Source of the DNA: Epiperipatus broadwayi
Taxonomy: Eukaryota > Onychophora > Udeonychophora > Euonychophora > Peripatidae
Reading direction: 5' to 3'
Assembly: GCA_028023455.1 (NCBI GenBank)
Contig: JAQFVV010012987.1
Location: 186,001-250,000, forward strand
DNA length: 64,000 nt
In this document: positions 1 through 10,611 of the stretch, in pieces
Layout: every line of letters begins with the position of its first letter
How positions within the stretch are numbered: position 1 is the first letter of the stretch
The notes under the pieces: generated by a model
The model's input: the letters and a program-made list of their open reading frames with translations, nothing else
Database searches by the model: none
Told to the model about the DNA's origin: nothing
Position numbers and translations under genes: made by a program

Positions 1-893
1 AATGTGTTCTCCCATATGGATGTGAACATATGATAAACTATTAAACACTGAACAAACAACTGCATATATATAAATCCATCTCCATAAAAACTAATTTTTT
101 GCAATCAAATATAAATTTAACTTCAAACAAATGAGACTAAAAGAAAAATTACATGGTTAACTAGGTTATTTGAAACTTGCATTGCACTTACATGATTATT
201 ATTATTTTTTTACCTTTTCTTTTTATTAATAACTTATATAAAATTCAGAAGCTTAGCATATATATGTGTCTTATATATACACATTTCTTTTTTAAAAATA
301 ATTTTAACATGTAAAGAGAATTTATTACAAATTCATTCCTTGTTCTTTTTTTTTTTTAAATTGACAGTTTCTTTCAAAATAATAACTGGATAACAAGCAT
401 TATTTATGAATTCAGATTAGTTAAAATAAAATACAAATCAGATTTTAAATACAAGACTCAACAAAACAAAATAATTGTCATTTACTTCTTTTCTGACAAA
501 TATTAAAAGTCCATTTATGGTGATAATATAGCTGGTAATTTCTAGCTGTCTTTTAAATAAGTCTATTTCTTCATTTCAGCCAGAGTTATTCAAATATTAT
601 TCAAAAGTGTTCCAGATTAGATCTAGCTAACTGTTAGTAGTATATTTCCTTTTTATTCACAAAATATAAGTTGATGTCCTGTAAGATTTGAATGAAGTAA
701 TATCCCAGTCTGATAACAAGAAAAGAAAAACTGATTTTATATCAAAACCTAATTTTCTTTTGAACAACATTTCAAATCCTTTTTTAAAAAAAAAAATTGC
801 ATATCACTTTGCTTAGAAAAGAGAAAAAAAATGTTTTTTTTATTATTGAAATAAATAGTATATTGTTCATTTCAATATATATATATATAACGA

Positions 894-1020
894 ACTAGAT
901 TACCCCTGCCCCAACACTAGTTTATTAAATAAATGAAACATTTCAAAGTGCAAAATAAAATTTTTTGGATTGAAAATATTTCATTTAATTAATAAACCAA
1001 TGTTGGGGTGTTAATCTAGT
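894..1020. repeat. MITE-like foldback repeat
   Basis: The left end (ACTAGATTACCCCTGCCCCA) is repeated in inverted form at the right end (…TGTTGGGGTGTTAATCTAGT). The imperfect arms are about 50 bp around a short AT-rich centre. There is no coding capacity. The structure fits a small non-autonomous DNA transposon. A (TA)n tract lies just to its left, so a target duplication cannot be defined. Confidence 0.6.
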
Positions 1021-1107
1021 GTTTTACATAATATTTCTCACCAAGATAAGTTTATGTATATATAATATTTAAATACAAGTATAGTATTTATAATTAAGCT
1101 AGCTATA

Positions 1108-1420
1108 ATTAGAGGGGGTTTAAACCCAGACTTTCAAGCTCCCTTTGGTCATCCACTCCATCTTATACAACCAATACACATGGGAAATATTGAAGCATGT
1201 CCATTAAAGTTTGAAGATTTGCTATTCTAATATAAACCAACCACTAATTATATATGTGTGTGAGAGACGATGATCTGGACCAACAGATGAGTGCTGGTTC
1301 AGGATGTAATGCATATATTGGAGATCGTTTATCTTTTTCACAAGTGTGTAATCATGTGAATCAGTTGTATAACATGAAATGGATGATTGAAGGGAGTCTG
1401 GGTTCAAATCCCCTCTAATT
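1108..1420. repeat. Inverted-dimer repeat, family R1 (copy 1)
   Basis: The outer arms are inverted copies: AGAGGGGGTTTAAACCCAGA near 1111 against TCTGGGTTCAAATCCCCTCT near 1398-1416. The interior contains the family core GATCTGGACCAACAGATGAG. The same core recurs near 11758, 34590 and 63612. The right arm has a box-B-like GGGTTCAAATCCC, so a tRNA-related origin is possible. Confidence 0.6.
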
Positions 1421-1424
1421 ATAT

Positions 1425-1572
1425 ATATATCAACCAATCTAAAATTACAATATGCTTGCATATGAAATATATATATATATCAACCAATCTAAATTTACAA
1501 TATGCTTGCATATGAAATATATATATATATCAACCAATCTAAATTTACAATATGCTTGCATATGAAATAAAT
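1425..1572. repeat. Tandem repeat, 50-bp period, three copies
   Basis: The phrase CAACCAATCTAAA…ACAATATGCTTGCATATGAAAT recurs at 1431, 1481 and 1531, joined by (TA)n. It abuts the right edge of the R1 copy and shares its terminal TATATATAT, which suggests local slippage after insertion. Confidence 0.8.
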
Positions 1573-2480
1573 ATCACCATCTTTGGGAATAATTCTGCAT
1601 ATGAAATTATAACTAAGTTTTACAAAATATTTTATTATAGCTGATTTGCTTATAGATAAATTTTGGTCCATGAAAATTATTTATATTTATATAAATAAAC
1701 AAAAATTAAAATTATAGAGCATCCAAAATCCATCCCTTATCTTGATCTCTACAATTTTTCAAAAGTTTTATTTTTTGATTGGTTTAAGATTATTACTTCT
1801 ATCACATTACAATCCATGTATGTACAAAAACACAATTAAACAAATCAATTCTATCCTCTTGTTTTATTCTAACTCTTAATATAAATTTATATACCTTTAA
1901 TGAATAACGTTTAAAATATGTGGCATAAAATTTCTTAAATAACCTTTTTGTTTCATCATCATTTTTGGTAATTTATCCTAATACACTAAATGTTTATTTT
2001 GGCAAACCATGTATACTCAAGTAACCTCCCATTACCATGGGTTTGCAGATGTAAAAATTTCAGAATAATTCTGAAAAAAAAAAAAGCCAAAATGTGCAAA
2101 TTTTTTAATATTATAACAAGATATTTTGTTTAGATATTGATGTTTAGTCTCATTGTCTAATTAAAAATTTCTAAGTAAGTGCCAATATTACAGTGTGCTA
2201 ACCAATATTTTCCTTTGTGTAAGGCTCGTGTTTTAAGTATAATGCTACAAGATAAATAATCCAATTATATAATTAATATATCAAAAACATACATATTACA
2301 GATGAGAGTACTCTCTATTAGCTTTTTAGCTAAGATATAAAATGTTGTATAGTAGCTCAAAATTTAAATTGTGGATTATGATCATACATGATGAATATAA
2401 GCATACCTATGGTTTATTAACTATAGACAGCATCATACTTAATAGTTGTGTCCACTTCAATTTTCTCACTTGGAAAATAC
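1573..2480. other. AT-rich stretch with no gene seen
   Basis: Neither strand shows an open frame with recognisable protein similarity. Only poly-A/T runs and simple AT-rich sequence are visible. Confidence 0.6.
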
Positions 2481-2501
2481 AGAGAGAGAGAGAGAGAGAG
2501 A
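2481..2501. repeat. (GA)n microsatellite
   Basis: About ten consecutive AG dinucleotides. Confidence 0.9.
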
Positions 2502-2801
2502 AATCTGCTTAATATAAATAAGATTTAAGTTTATTCTTACTTTGCTTAAAAACATTGGAGTTTGGCATAGCTCATGAAAGTATTTCCCTAAAGGTATATC
2601 TGTGAGTCTTATATTGACATAGTTCATAGTTCAGAATTTGACCATTAAGTAATATATTTTAATTAAATAAGGAAGTTTACTTTCACTTCATAAAATTCTA
2701 AGATTAATAAAATACATTAAAGCAACCAACCTGTTTAAGAAGAAATTAATTGATTATATTATTAGCAAGTTAAAAAAATACAAAACTTATAAACTTGTCT
2801 T

Positions 2802-2910
2802 GCATTGGTGGTCGAGAGGTCAGCGCGACTGCCTTGCACTTGCAGGCAGTTGCCCGGGTTGCGGGTTCGCTTCCTGGCCGATGCTATGACACTTAGAAAA
2901 AAAAAAAAAA
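2802..2910 (+). mobile_element. tRNA-derived SINE, family S1 (copy 1)
   Basis: This is GC-rich sequence in an AT-rich setting. It has a box-A-like GGTCGAGAGGTCAGCGCG and, about 45 bp on, a box-B-like GGGTTCGCTTCC, the internal RNA polymerase III promoter layout of tRNA-headed SINEs. The body ends TGCTATGACACTTAG followed by poly(A). A second copy lies inverted at 28805-28905 and shares the body and the GACACTTA end. The box A region resembles class II tRNAs (Leu/Ser type), but the parent tRNA is not certain. Confidence 0.8.
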
Positions 2911-3379
2911 CTTTTAAACTTCAACAATGATTTTATTTTATAAAGTGCAATTATTAATAATTATAAAAGTCTATTTTATTAAAATTAATAAACAAATATT
3001 TCATAAAAATAAGATCTGCTGTTAATTTTTTTAATCAGTCGTAATAGTGTTATATTTTTACCGATGAATGATTCTTGACAGACAACATGATAAAAACAAA
3101 TTTATCACATATTTCTAAAAAACCATATTATTTTAACATTTGATATATCTTAACAATATAATAGTAAAATAATCTTTCCATTTGGACTTCAATTGTGTTC
3201 TAACAATAAAGTGGGGAAAAGTAAGCTTTATAAAATTACGGTTGTTAGTTTCAGTTGAAAAAGGTAACGTGATCTGTTGACTTAACAAATAATTTCTATA
3301 AATTTTGTTCAAGTAAAAATACTATAATATAAAATTTTACATCAAGAAAAATGTTATTAACAAACAAAAAGCTAATAGA
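2911..3379. other. AT-rich stretch with no gene seen
   Basis: No coding signal or recognisable repeat was found. Confidence 0.5.
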
Positions 3380-3483
3380 TTTATTGCTCAGGAGTTCATA
3401 ATAAGTTTGAGCATCAGATTTGCGAGTGCATCCTGGGACTCGCGATCTCAAGTCAAACATTCTACTACCACACCAGGCAATAC
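3380..3483 (-). mobile_element. SINE-like repeat, family S2 (copy 1)
   Basis: On the minus strand it begins TTGCCTGGTGTGGTAGTAGA and continues to a box-B-like GATCGCGAGTCCC, a tRNA-like arrangement. The same layout (CTCAGGA…, then …CACCATACAAGGCA on the plus strand) occurs near 30500-30610 and 30640-30745, which indicates a dispersed family. Divergence is high. Confidence 0.45.
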
Positions 3484-3782
3484 AGGATAGTTTTAATTTA
3501 ATAAAACATCTTTAATGGGTTAAAAAATAAGAGATCTTAAGTTTTTCTATTACTAGATTACTAAAAACACAAAATTTCTAATGAATTTGTATTGTGGTGT
3601 AGCAGATTCAGATGTATGTTTCTATCAATGAAATTGACTGATAGTGTATCTCTATATATTGAAAATAAGATATGTTTCTATTATGGAAAAACATGCTCAT
3701 GTTTATTATAAAATAATATTTGCATGTCCAATTTGCAATGATATGCCATTAAAATTGTATATTTAATATCATATCCAAAAAG

Positions 3783-3960
3783 ATAGAGGATTGCATTCGA
3801 TCCTAAGATCAGTGCTCTCAAATTCAAAGCTTCTCACTAATGAAAGCCACAAGCTAGAAATTAGTCTGAGGATATTGGATGCACATGCACAAGATAGGGA
3901 TTTTATGCACAAACCTTCCTGCATATTGATTAATAAGGCTTGCACTTGAAGAGTTTTCTA
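3783..3960 (+). mobile_element. Retroposon-like repeat, family S3 (copy 1)
   Basis: The order GGATTGCATTCGATCCTAAG, GTGCTCTCA, GCCACAAGC, TTAGTCTGAGGATATTGGAT and GGGATTTTATGCACAA is repeated in inverted orientation at 4308-4482. It is noncoding. The head resembles a tRNA-type SINE but promoter boxes are not clear. Confidence 0.55.
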
Positions 3961-4307
3961 CTACTATTAACAGCCCATGTAAGCATATGAAATGGTGATC
4001 ACATGATGAAGATGAAGAGCATATTAATTAAACTTGTCATTATAATTTCAGAATATTAAGAAGTATCTTTAAAAAATTTCCTCCCAGTGCTTAAATGTTA
4101 TATTATTAAGAAAACTATATGTACTTCAATAACAATGAATTTAACAGAATAATAATAATTATATTTCTATGGTGTAAAAGTATTATAACTATTAAATATA
4201 AAAAGAGTACAGTCTATTTGATAAAGAAACTGATGCATGAACATTATGTGCAAAATTTAAACATAAATTAATTTAAACAAGGCAAAACTCTCCATACAAT
4301 AGTGCTA

Positions 4308-4482
4308 CCCTGTGCCAACCAGAGTAATCAATGGATGCCAGAAGGCTTGTGCATAAAATCCCTATCGAATGCCTACTCATCCAATATCCCCAGACTAGTT
4401 TCTGGCTTGTGGCCTTTGTCATTGAGGAGCTTTGGATCTGAGAGCACTGCACCTAGATCTTAGGATCTAATGCAACCCTCCA
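4308..4482 (-). mobile_element. Retroposon-like repeat, family S3 (copy 2, inverted)
   Basis: This is the reverse complement of the landmarks in copy 1, including CCAATATCCCCAGACTAGTT. The motif (AG)TCTGGG…GGATATT is shared with the retroposon at 28311 and with fragments near 35660 and 57515. The two S3 copies could be the arms of one roughly 700-bp element, or independent insertions. Confidence 0.55.
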
Positions 4483-5040
4483 GCAACCACCTTTTATCTC
4501 TACTTAACTATAAAACTATGAGAATGAAATTGAAAACACAAAAATATTTTCAATCTAAGCTCAATAGCTTATATAGTCATATGGGTTTGAACTCAGTTCA
4601 GCTCCCATACATTTTGGTGTCTTTGGCTCATTAACAACCATAGCCACCACTATTCTATTAGGCAGGATTGGTGTTACTCATATTTGACTATGAATTGTTT
4701 TTTTATAATAATTTAAATGAGAAAAAATTGTCTCTGTCATATATGCCATATAATGTTTAATGACTTTTTATATTAGAAAAGGCTTTGTTTACATCTGAAT
4801 CTGATTTGATATTCAGTCTTAATATAATTAGTCAATTTTTTTCCTTTATAAAGGCTAAAATGAACACACAAATGATGTATATATACATATATATTTATTG
4901 TAATGATAGGGTTGGCTAGCACTAGCACCATATCTTACAAGCTTCCTAAATCAATTAGGTTTGAATTTAGGAATAAATAACATATTCCAGAATATATAAC
5001 ATAAATTATTTTTGTGTAATTATATAACAGTCATAATAGA
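4483..5040. other. AT-rich stretch with no gene seen
   Basis: Only simple AT-rich sequence with frequent stops in all frames. Confidence 0.5.
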
Positions 5041-5248
5041 TGCATTTATATTTTGGACTATTTTCATCGTCCAATATGAGTATTGAATGTCTATAGAAAA
5101 AATTAACTTTATTTAAATATTCCAACTACATTCATCTGTTAGTAATAGCCCAGTTGAATGTAGTTGGAATATTTAAATAAAGTTAAATTTTTCTCAAGAC
5201 ATTCAATACTCATATTAGATGATGAAAATATTTCAACATATAAATGCA
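5041..5248. repeat. Long foldback hairpin (208 bp)
   Basis: The ends TGCATTTATA and TATAAATGCA are inverted repeats, and the match continues inward with few breaks (ATGAGTATTGAATGTCT and its complement, then AACTTTATTTAAATATTCCA and its complement). Arms are roughly 95 bp, with a loop near 5138-5150 (TTAGTAATAGCCC). High arm identity suggests a fairly recent foldback or MITE, or a hairpin RNA source. Confidence 0.8.
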
Positions 5249-5495
5249 ACGAAAACACCGCCATGACAAACCTTCAGGAAAACTCAGTCGTAATAGATGT
5301 ATTCATAAAAAGATATTTGTAAAGTCTATAAAGTTTTGCATATTCAGTAGGGTCATGAACTATACTATATTTTGTTACCAACTCCACTTGAGTTTAATGA
5401 AAATAGTGTATAATAGTTTACAATTTGTTGATAAACAATGATTAGAATATCAGGCATATTATTTACTACTCTAAATAGAGTATATATATATATAT
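5249..5495. other. Flank ending in a (TA)n target tract
   Basis: No coding signal. It ends in a (TA)n tract (5481-5495) into which LTR element A inserted. The four bases before the LTR are ATAT. Confidence 0.6.
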
Positions 5496-6132
5496 TGAAA
5501 CAGTTATGCTGTTACTCATATAGATATTCAAAATACCCCCTACCCATTTAAAAACATCTAGCATGATTCAATCTAATTGGGAACGCAATAAAGCTGTAAT
5601 TTGTTTAAAAAAAAGGAAAATCATATTTTTAATTTTGTGATTGATGGATTTAAATAAAATGTTAAGTTATCTTATTTTTTTTTTTATCTGTCTCAATAAA
5701 AAAAAAAGAAAAGAAATTAATTATCCAATCATTAAAAAGAAAAAAAGAAAAGATACTTGAGTTAAACTGAGGCAGTATTCAAATTAGACACGTCGTTGAA
5801 GAAAGAAAGAATTTTTTTTTTCTCTTCTCTATCGTCTTATATAGAGGGCTTTAATAAAACGTGAAAATAAAAATAAAAGTTTTACTAGAGAAATTATAAT
5901 GAAACTGGAATAAATTAAGAGCTTCACTCTCTCCACGCTGTGCCATGACTTTCCATTAATAAAATTACCTGCCTTCGTTTGAATAAAATGGACCGTAAAA
6001 CTGGAAGGTAATTTTTATAAAATACTAAAACATAATAATCAAATATTACAAAGCGAATTTTTCGAACTAATTGCGTAGAATTTGTTCAATAAATATTAAG
6101 ACATCTTTATTATACTTTTATGTTTGACCGAA

Positions 6133-6890
6133 TTATAGATATTTAACTGTTTCTAAACTCATTATAGTGTAATGAAGTTTATGTGTAAGAATATGCTTCT
6201 ACATTTGGCTAAAATATAAATGCTTCAATTATCAAATGATAAATACTCTATAAATCATAGATATTTAATTGCTTCTAAACTCATTATAGTGTAATGAAGT
6301 TTATGTGTAAGAATATGCTTCTACATTTGGCTAAAATATAAATGCTTCAATTATCAAATGATAAATACTCTATAAATCATAGATATTTAACTGCTTCTAA
6401 ACTTATTATAGTGTAATGAAGTTTATGTGTAAGAATTTGCTTATATATTTGGCTAAAATATAAATGCTTCAATTATCAAGTGATAAATATTCCATAAATC
6501 ATAGATATTTAACTGCTTCTAAACTTATTATAATGTAATGAAGTTTATGTGTGAGAATACGCTTCTACATTTGGCTAAAATATAAATGCCTCGATTATCA
6601 AATGATAAAATACTCTATAAATCATAGATATTTAACTGCTTCTAAACTCATTATAGTGTAATGAAGTTTATGTGTAAGAATATGCTTCTACATTTGGCTA
6701 AAATATAAATGCCTCAATTATCAAATGATAAAATACTCTATAAATCATAAATACTTATCTACTTCTAAATTTACTATAACGTCACAAAGATTATGTGTAA
6801 AAAATATACTTCCATACTTGGTTAGAGTATGAATGTTTTAATTATCAAATGATAAAACAACGAAATGTTATATAAATCATAAATGTTTAA
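6133..6890 (+). repeat. Tandem array, 122-bp unit, about six copies, in LTR A
   Basis: The landmark ATTATAGTGTAATGAAGTTT (or its variants) recurs at about 6161, 6283, 6405, 6527, 6650 and 6773, a period of 122-123 bp. The last copies are the most diverged. Each unit carries TTTGGCTAAAATATAAATGC and ATCAAATGATAAA. Arrays like this in LTRs can act as enhancer or regulatory modules. That role is inferred here. Confidence 0.9.
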
Positions 6891-6900
6891 TTACTACCAA

Positions 6901-7860
6901 AGCTCTTCCCATAAAAGAATTAATGAACTATCATTGAATTAGGATATTCATAATTTTCTTCTCTCAAGTGAATTCAAAATAAACTATTAAGTGAATACGG
7001 AATGAATTATTGTTAAACCAGAATAATCCCAAGCTCTTCCCATAAAAGAATTAATGAACTATCATTGAATTAGGATATTCATAATTTTCTTCTCTCAAGT
7101 GAATTCAAAATGAACTATTAAGTGAATTCGGAATGAATTGTTGTTAAACCAGAATGATCCCAAGCTTTTCCCATAAAAGAATTAATGAACTATCATTGAA
7201 TTAGGATATTCATAATTTTCTTCTCTCAAGTGAATTCAAAATAAACTATTAAGTGAATTTGGAATGAATTATTGTTAAACCAGAATGATCCCAAGCTTTT
7301 CCCATAAAAAAAATAAATGAACTATCATTGAATTAGGATATTCATAATTTTCTTCTCTCAAGTGAATTCAAAATGAACTATTAAGTGAATTCGGAATGAA
7401 TTGTTGTTAAACCAGAATAATCCCAAGCTTTTCCCATAAAAGAATTAATGAACTATCATTGAATTAGGATATTCATAATTTTCTTCTCTCAAGTGAATTC
7501 AAGATGAACTATTAAATGAATACGGAATGAATTATTGTTAAACCAGAATAATCCCAAGCTCTTCCCATAAAATAATTAATGAACTATCATTGAATTAGGA
7601 TATTCATAATTTTCTTCTCTCAAGTGAATTTAAAATGAACTATTAAATGAATTCGAAATGAATTATTGTTAAACCCGAATAATCCCAAGCTTTTCCCATA
7701 AAAGAATTAATGAACTATCATTGAATTGAGATATTCATAAATTTCTTCTCTTAGTTGAACTCAAAATGAACCATTAAATGAATTCAAAATGAATTATTAC
7801 TAAACCAGAATGTTTACAGGTTTATTCTCATAGAGGAATTAATGAACTATTGTTGAAATT
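6901..7860 (+). repeat. Tandem array, 131-bp unit, about seven and a half copies, in LTR A
   Basis: The unit begins AGCTCTTCCCATAAAAGAAT, with starts near 6902, 7032, 7163, 7294, 7426, 7557, 7688 and a degenerate copy near 7819. Units are nearly identical except for the last one and a half, so recent homogenisation is likely. It lies directly after the unrelated 122-bp array. Confidence 0.92.
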
Positions 7861-8248
7861 GCAAATTGATTGTTATCTAATAAATTTTTGTTACTCAAAA
7901 TTAAATTGGTTGTCCATTTATCCCATTCTATTTTGTTTATCTACCACATCATTCACCAATTATAGCATTGATTCATGAGAATCTCATGTTCTCTGAGCTA
8001 CGTCTGACATAGCTAAACCAAGGCCAGTCAGGTTGTAGTAAGACAGAACTCTAATGGCGCTGTTTGGAAAACCAAACATATAAATGTTTAGATGTTCCCA
8101 GTCTCTATTGTACTACATCCTCTGATGAGCAGGAAATATTGTTGTAGGTGCCATTAACATCTGCACTAGGAATGTCAATTGATAATTCCTTCCTACAGCA
8201 TGCTCATCAGAAAATTGTTACGACTGACGTAATAAAAAGGTTGTATGG

Positions 8249-8400
8249 CGGTCCGGTTACATTTGGCGCCCAACGTGGGGCTTTACCTGGCTAAACTACT
8301 TTTAGTTCTCCGGTTACATTTGTCTTTCAACTGTGAGGTTTTATTCAGCTAGCCTAACCATAGGCACTTATTACATTGCCACCTTACTGTGAAGTCCGAT
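8249..8400 (+). repeat. Three tandem LTR-end/PBS-like modules in leader of A
   Basis: Module 1 is GTCCGGTTACATTTGGCGCC then CAACGTGGGGCTTTACC (8250-8287). Module 2 is CTCCGGTTACATTTGTCTTT then CAACTGTGAGGTTTTA (8308-8343). Module 3 is CACTTATTACATTGCCACCT then TACTGTGAAGTCC (8364-8396). Each is followed by a CTGGCTA/CAGCTAGCCTA-like segment. Only module 1 has a good tRNA complement. The others look like decayed duplicates. Confidence 0.7.
8264..8281 (+). other. Primer-binding site of element A (tRNA-Lys type)
   Basis: TGGCGCCCAACGTGGGGC begins 2 nt after the LTR. It is the exact complement of the 3' end of the common animal tRNA-Lys(CUU) as I recall it (…GCCCCACGTTGGGCG plus CCA). It would prime minus-strand DNA synthesis. 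Confidence 0.8.
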
Positions 8401-8656
8401 CTAGCTAGCCTACTAATAAGCATAAGCAAATCACGATTCTGTGATATGAACAGTGCATATGATGTGGTGATGTAAGTTGTTCAGGAAGGATAAAGAAATA
8501 AAAGTTTAAAAGAAAGGCAAAACAAAAGTGAATGGCATAACGAATGAAACGGGCATTTCAAAGAAGATGGAGTAGGGTCATGGTGTGGATGGAGAGAGAA
8601 GCTTATTAAGGTTGAAACTAAAAAGATACCATTAAACTAAAAAAAAAGAAAAATTG

Positions 8657-8986
8657 ATGAAAACCAGATCAAAATCAAGAAAAATGATGAATACAGAAAG
8701 CATGGAGGATCCTCCTGAGAAAGAAGATAAGCAAGAAGCTAAGGCAGATGAGGAATCAGAGAAAAGAGAGGAGACGTCTACATTAGCCCAGTTATTCGAA
8801 ATTATGAAAGCAGACCACAAACAGAGAGAAGAAGATAACAAAAAAAGAGACAAACAAAAAGAAGAAGATATCAAACAGAGAGAAGAAGATAACAAAAAAA
8901 GAGATAAGCAAAGAGAAGAAGATATCAAACAGAGAGAAGAAGATAAAAAACAAATTATGGAAGCAGTGAAAAATAACTCAGTCTAA
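8657..8986 (+). CDS. Gag-like charged coiled-coil protein, element A
   Basis: An ORF of about 109 codons with ATG at 8657. The N-terminus MKTRSKSRK resembles the start of element C Gag (MFLRSGR) and element B ORF1 (MIIRSGK). From about residue 55 on it is almost entirely K/R/E/D/Q, built from an 18-residue repeat (KQREEDNKKRDKQKEEDI and variants), a strong coiled-coil prediction by composition. It has no capsid domain, zinc knuckle or protease. It sits about 390 bp after the PBS. The next open frame (8991-9458) lies +1 to it with no good start, so an indel near 8970-8986 may have split one longer Gag-like protein. Function is unknown. It may package the element's RNA in trans with a related Gag. 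Confidence 0.5.
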   Translation: MKTRSKSRKMMNTESMEDPPEKEDKQEAKADEESEKREETSTLAQLFEIMKADHKQREEDNKKRDKQKEEDIKQREEDNKKRDKQREEDIKQREEDKKQIMEAVKNNSV

Positions 8987-8990
8987 AAAT

Positions 8991-9458
8991 TTGGATGAGG
9001 AAGAAACTTTGGAACTTCCAACCAAAGATATTTTAAAGGAATCACAAACTGAATACCCTAATACTGATGAAGTAAAATTTGAGATTGTTAAAAAGGAAGA
9101 AATTGAAATTACAAAGAGTGATATTGAAATTGTCAGTCTACCTTCAGGAAAACTTCTGATTGTGGAATGTACCTCTAAAATTGAAAATAAAGAAACAGTA
9201 TATACAGAAGCTGAGAATGAAATTGTATCAAATACAGTAAAAGAGTTTCAAATGGATGAAAATGAATCTAATAAAGTAAAATTAAAATCTTCTGATCTTC
9301 AAGAAGATGAAAAACGTGAAAATGAACATAATCAAAATATAACAAAGGGACTATCCAATATAGAAGAAAATGTTTCAGAAAAATTGTCTGATATATGCTA
9401 TGAAATAGTAACAAAGATAGAGAAAGGAATCATAAAATGGAAAGAAAAAGTGTGTTAG
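8991..9458 (+). CDS. Acidic continuation ORF of element A, unknown function
   Basis: An open frame of 155 codons without an ATG near its start (the first codon shown is TTG), in the +1 frame relative to the preceding ORF. It is rich in E, K, N, S and T, with no hydrophobic core, membrane segment, Cys/His cluster or enzymatic motif. I read it as the second half of the Gag-like coding region after a frameshift. A chance open frame in purine-rich sequence is the alternative. Confidence 0.4.
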   Translation: MDEEETLELPTKDILKESQTEYPNTDEVKFEIVKKEEIEITKSDIEIVSLPSGKLLIVECTSKIENKETVYTEAENEIVSNTVKEFQMDENESNKVKLKSSDLQEDEKRENEHNQNITKGLSNIEENVSEKLSDICYEIVTKIEKGIIKWKEKVC

Positions 9459-10598
9459 TCCTCAGCCATATATAAAATTATAAACAAAAGCTTAATAAAC
9501 TCAAGTCAAAAATTGAGTATAGAAAAAAATATATAAAGACAGTTATTAAAAATATGGTTGCTTCGCACAAGAAAAGACACCAAAAAGGAATCTGAAAACT
9601 CAGGATTTATCAGTGTGAAAGAAATTAAACAACAAGAAACCTTTTTAAATACCAAAAAAATACATTACTATGGCAGAAGAACCATTTAAAAAAAACTTTT
9701 ATATAAAAATGAGAAGTACCACATGGAAGAGGAACAGGAGAAAATTCATGGATGATGCACTGGTCCACTGTCAGATGCGTATAATTAGAAGATCAAACAG
9801 TAACAGTGATCCAAAGAAAACACAGAAAGTGAAGAAGCAAGACACCACAGTAATGTTAAACATGAGTAAATTTTCAACAAAGAAGACGATCCAGAAGTAT
9901 GTCACCTCATAATGCCACAAAGAGGACTATAGGAGAACTGATCATAATCCCACCTCCAGTTCCCCAAGCCAGGTTGCAGTTATAATTCAGAATAAAATAG
10001 AGATAGCTGATGGGAAAGTTTGTGAGTGTGAGTGTAGGGATGCATGAACTTATGTTTTTCATGCATGTTGGGATGTGTGAGTGGATGATTGAAGGCAAAC
10101 TGCTTGGATACATTGTGTTATGGTGCTCCGAAGTATATCACTCAGCACTATCCAGACCTGAATGTTGTGCTTCAAGAGTAGTCCGGCAGTGCATATATAT
10201 AGGTCTCATGGGTTGGACCTTGGTCTCATGGATGAGGCCAAATCCTGTAGCCCCTAAGACTCACCTGGAGCTGAGCAGGAAGTTGGCTGATTTACTAAAT
10301 TGATTTTTTTTCTCTCTGGCTCCTATTCTTGGTTGGATGATGCTTCTGGGTACAGGAGAGGTAGTGCTTAAAACATGAGATCTATTTTCTGCGTTAGCGT
10401 CATGAAGCAGTATGTACTGGTAGTTTGTGCTTTTACATCTATTTGTCCCGACATTGGAGGCTATCGGTTCATGTATTACTTTTAAGCTCATCTTACTCAT
10501 TCATCAGCATATCTCTAAAACCAGAGCGAGTACCGAGAAATAATGTGATAGTATGTGGAGATGAAATGGGCACTTCCAGGCGATTTCATCCCAAGATA
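9459..10598 (+). other. 3' internal region of element A
   Basis: This part lies between the Gag-like frames and the 3' purine tract. It contains a basic 80-codon frame (9670-9912, rich in K/R, unrecognised) and a 97-codon frame (10010-10303, with no known domain). Neither resembles a retroelement enzyme or envelope. Base composition is less AT-rich after 10000, so it could be captured sequence, but nothing identifies a source. Confidence 0.4.
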
Positions 10599-10611
10599 TG
10601 GTGAGGGGTAA
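10599..10611 (+). other. Polypurine tract of element A
   Basis: The run TGGTGAGGGGTAA lies immediately before the 3' LTR. Element B has AAGGAAGGGGTAA and element C has AAGGGTAGGGGAAA in the same place. It would prime plus-strand synthesis. Confidence 0.7.

Larger units (their letters stand above)
5496..8261 (+). repeat. 5' LTR of element A (2,766 bp)
   Basis: Bounded by TG…CA. The left end matches 10612-10678 and the right end matches 11179-11212. It is unusually long because it holds two tandem arrays (6133-6890 and 6901-7860). Downstream of the arrays it is unique sequence that ends TAAAAAGGTTGTATGGCGG then TCCGGTTACA. No open reading frame of note was found inside. Confidence 0.85.

Noticed and set aside
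1222-1461. 79-codon minus-strand ORF
   Set aside because: It lies wholly within the R1 inverted repeat and its tandem tail, has no known domain, and a related frame in another R1 copy (11570-11791) is explained by the repeat.
8632-8928. 98-codon Ser/Leu-rich minus-strand ORF with apparent membrane character
   Set aside because: It is the antisense shadow of the charged coiled-coil repeat of element A. The sense strand has the Gag-like context.
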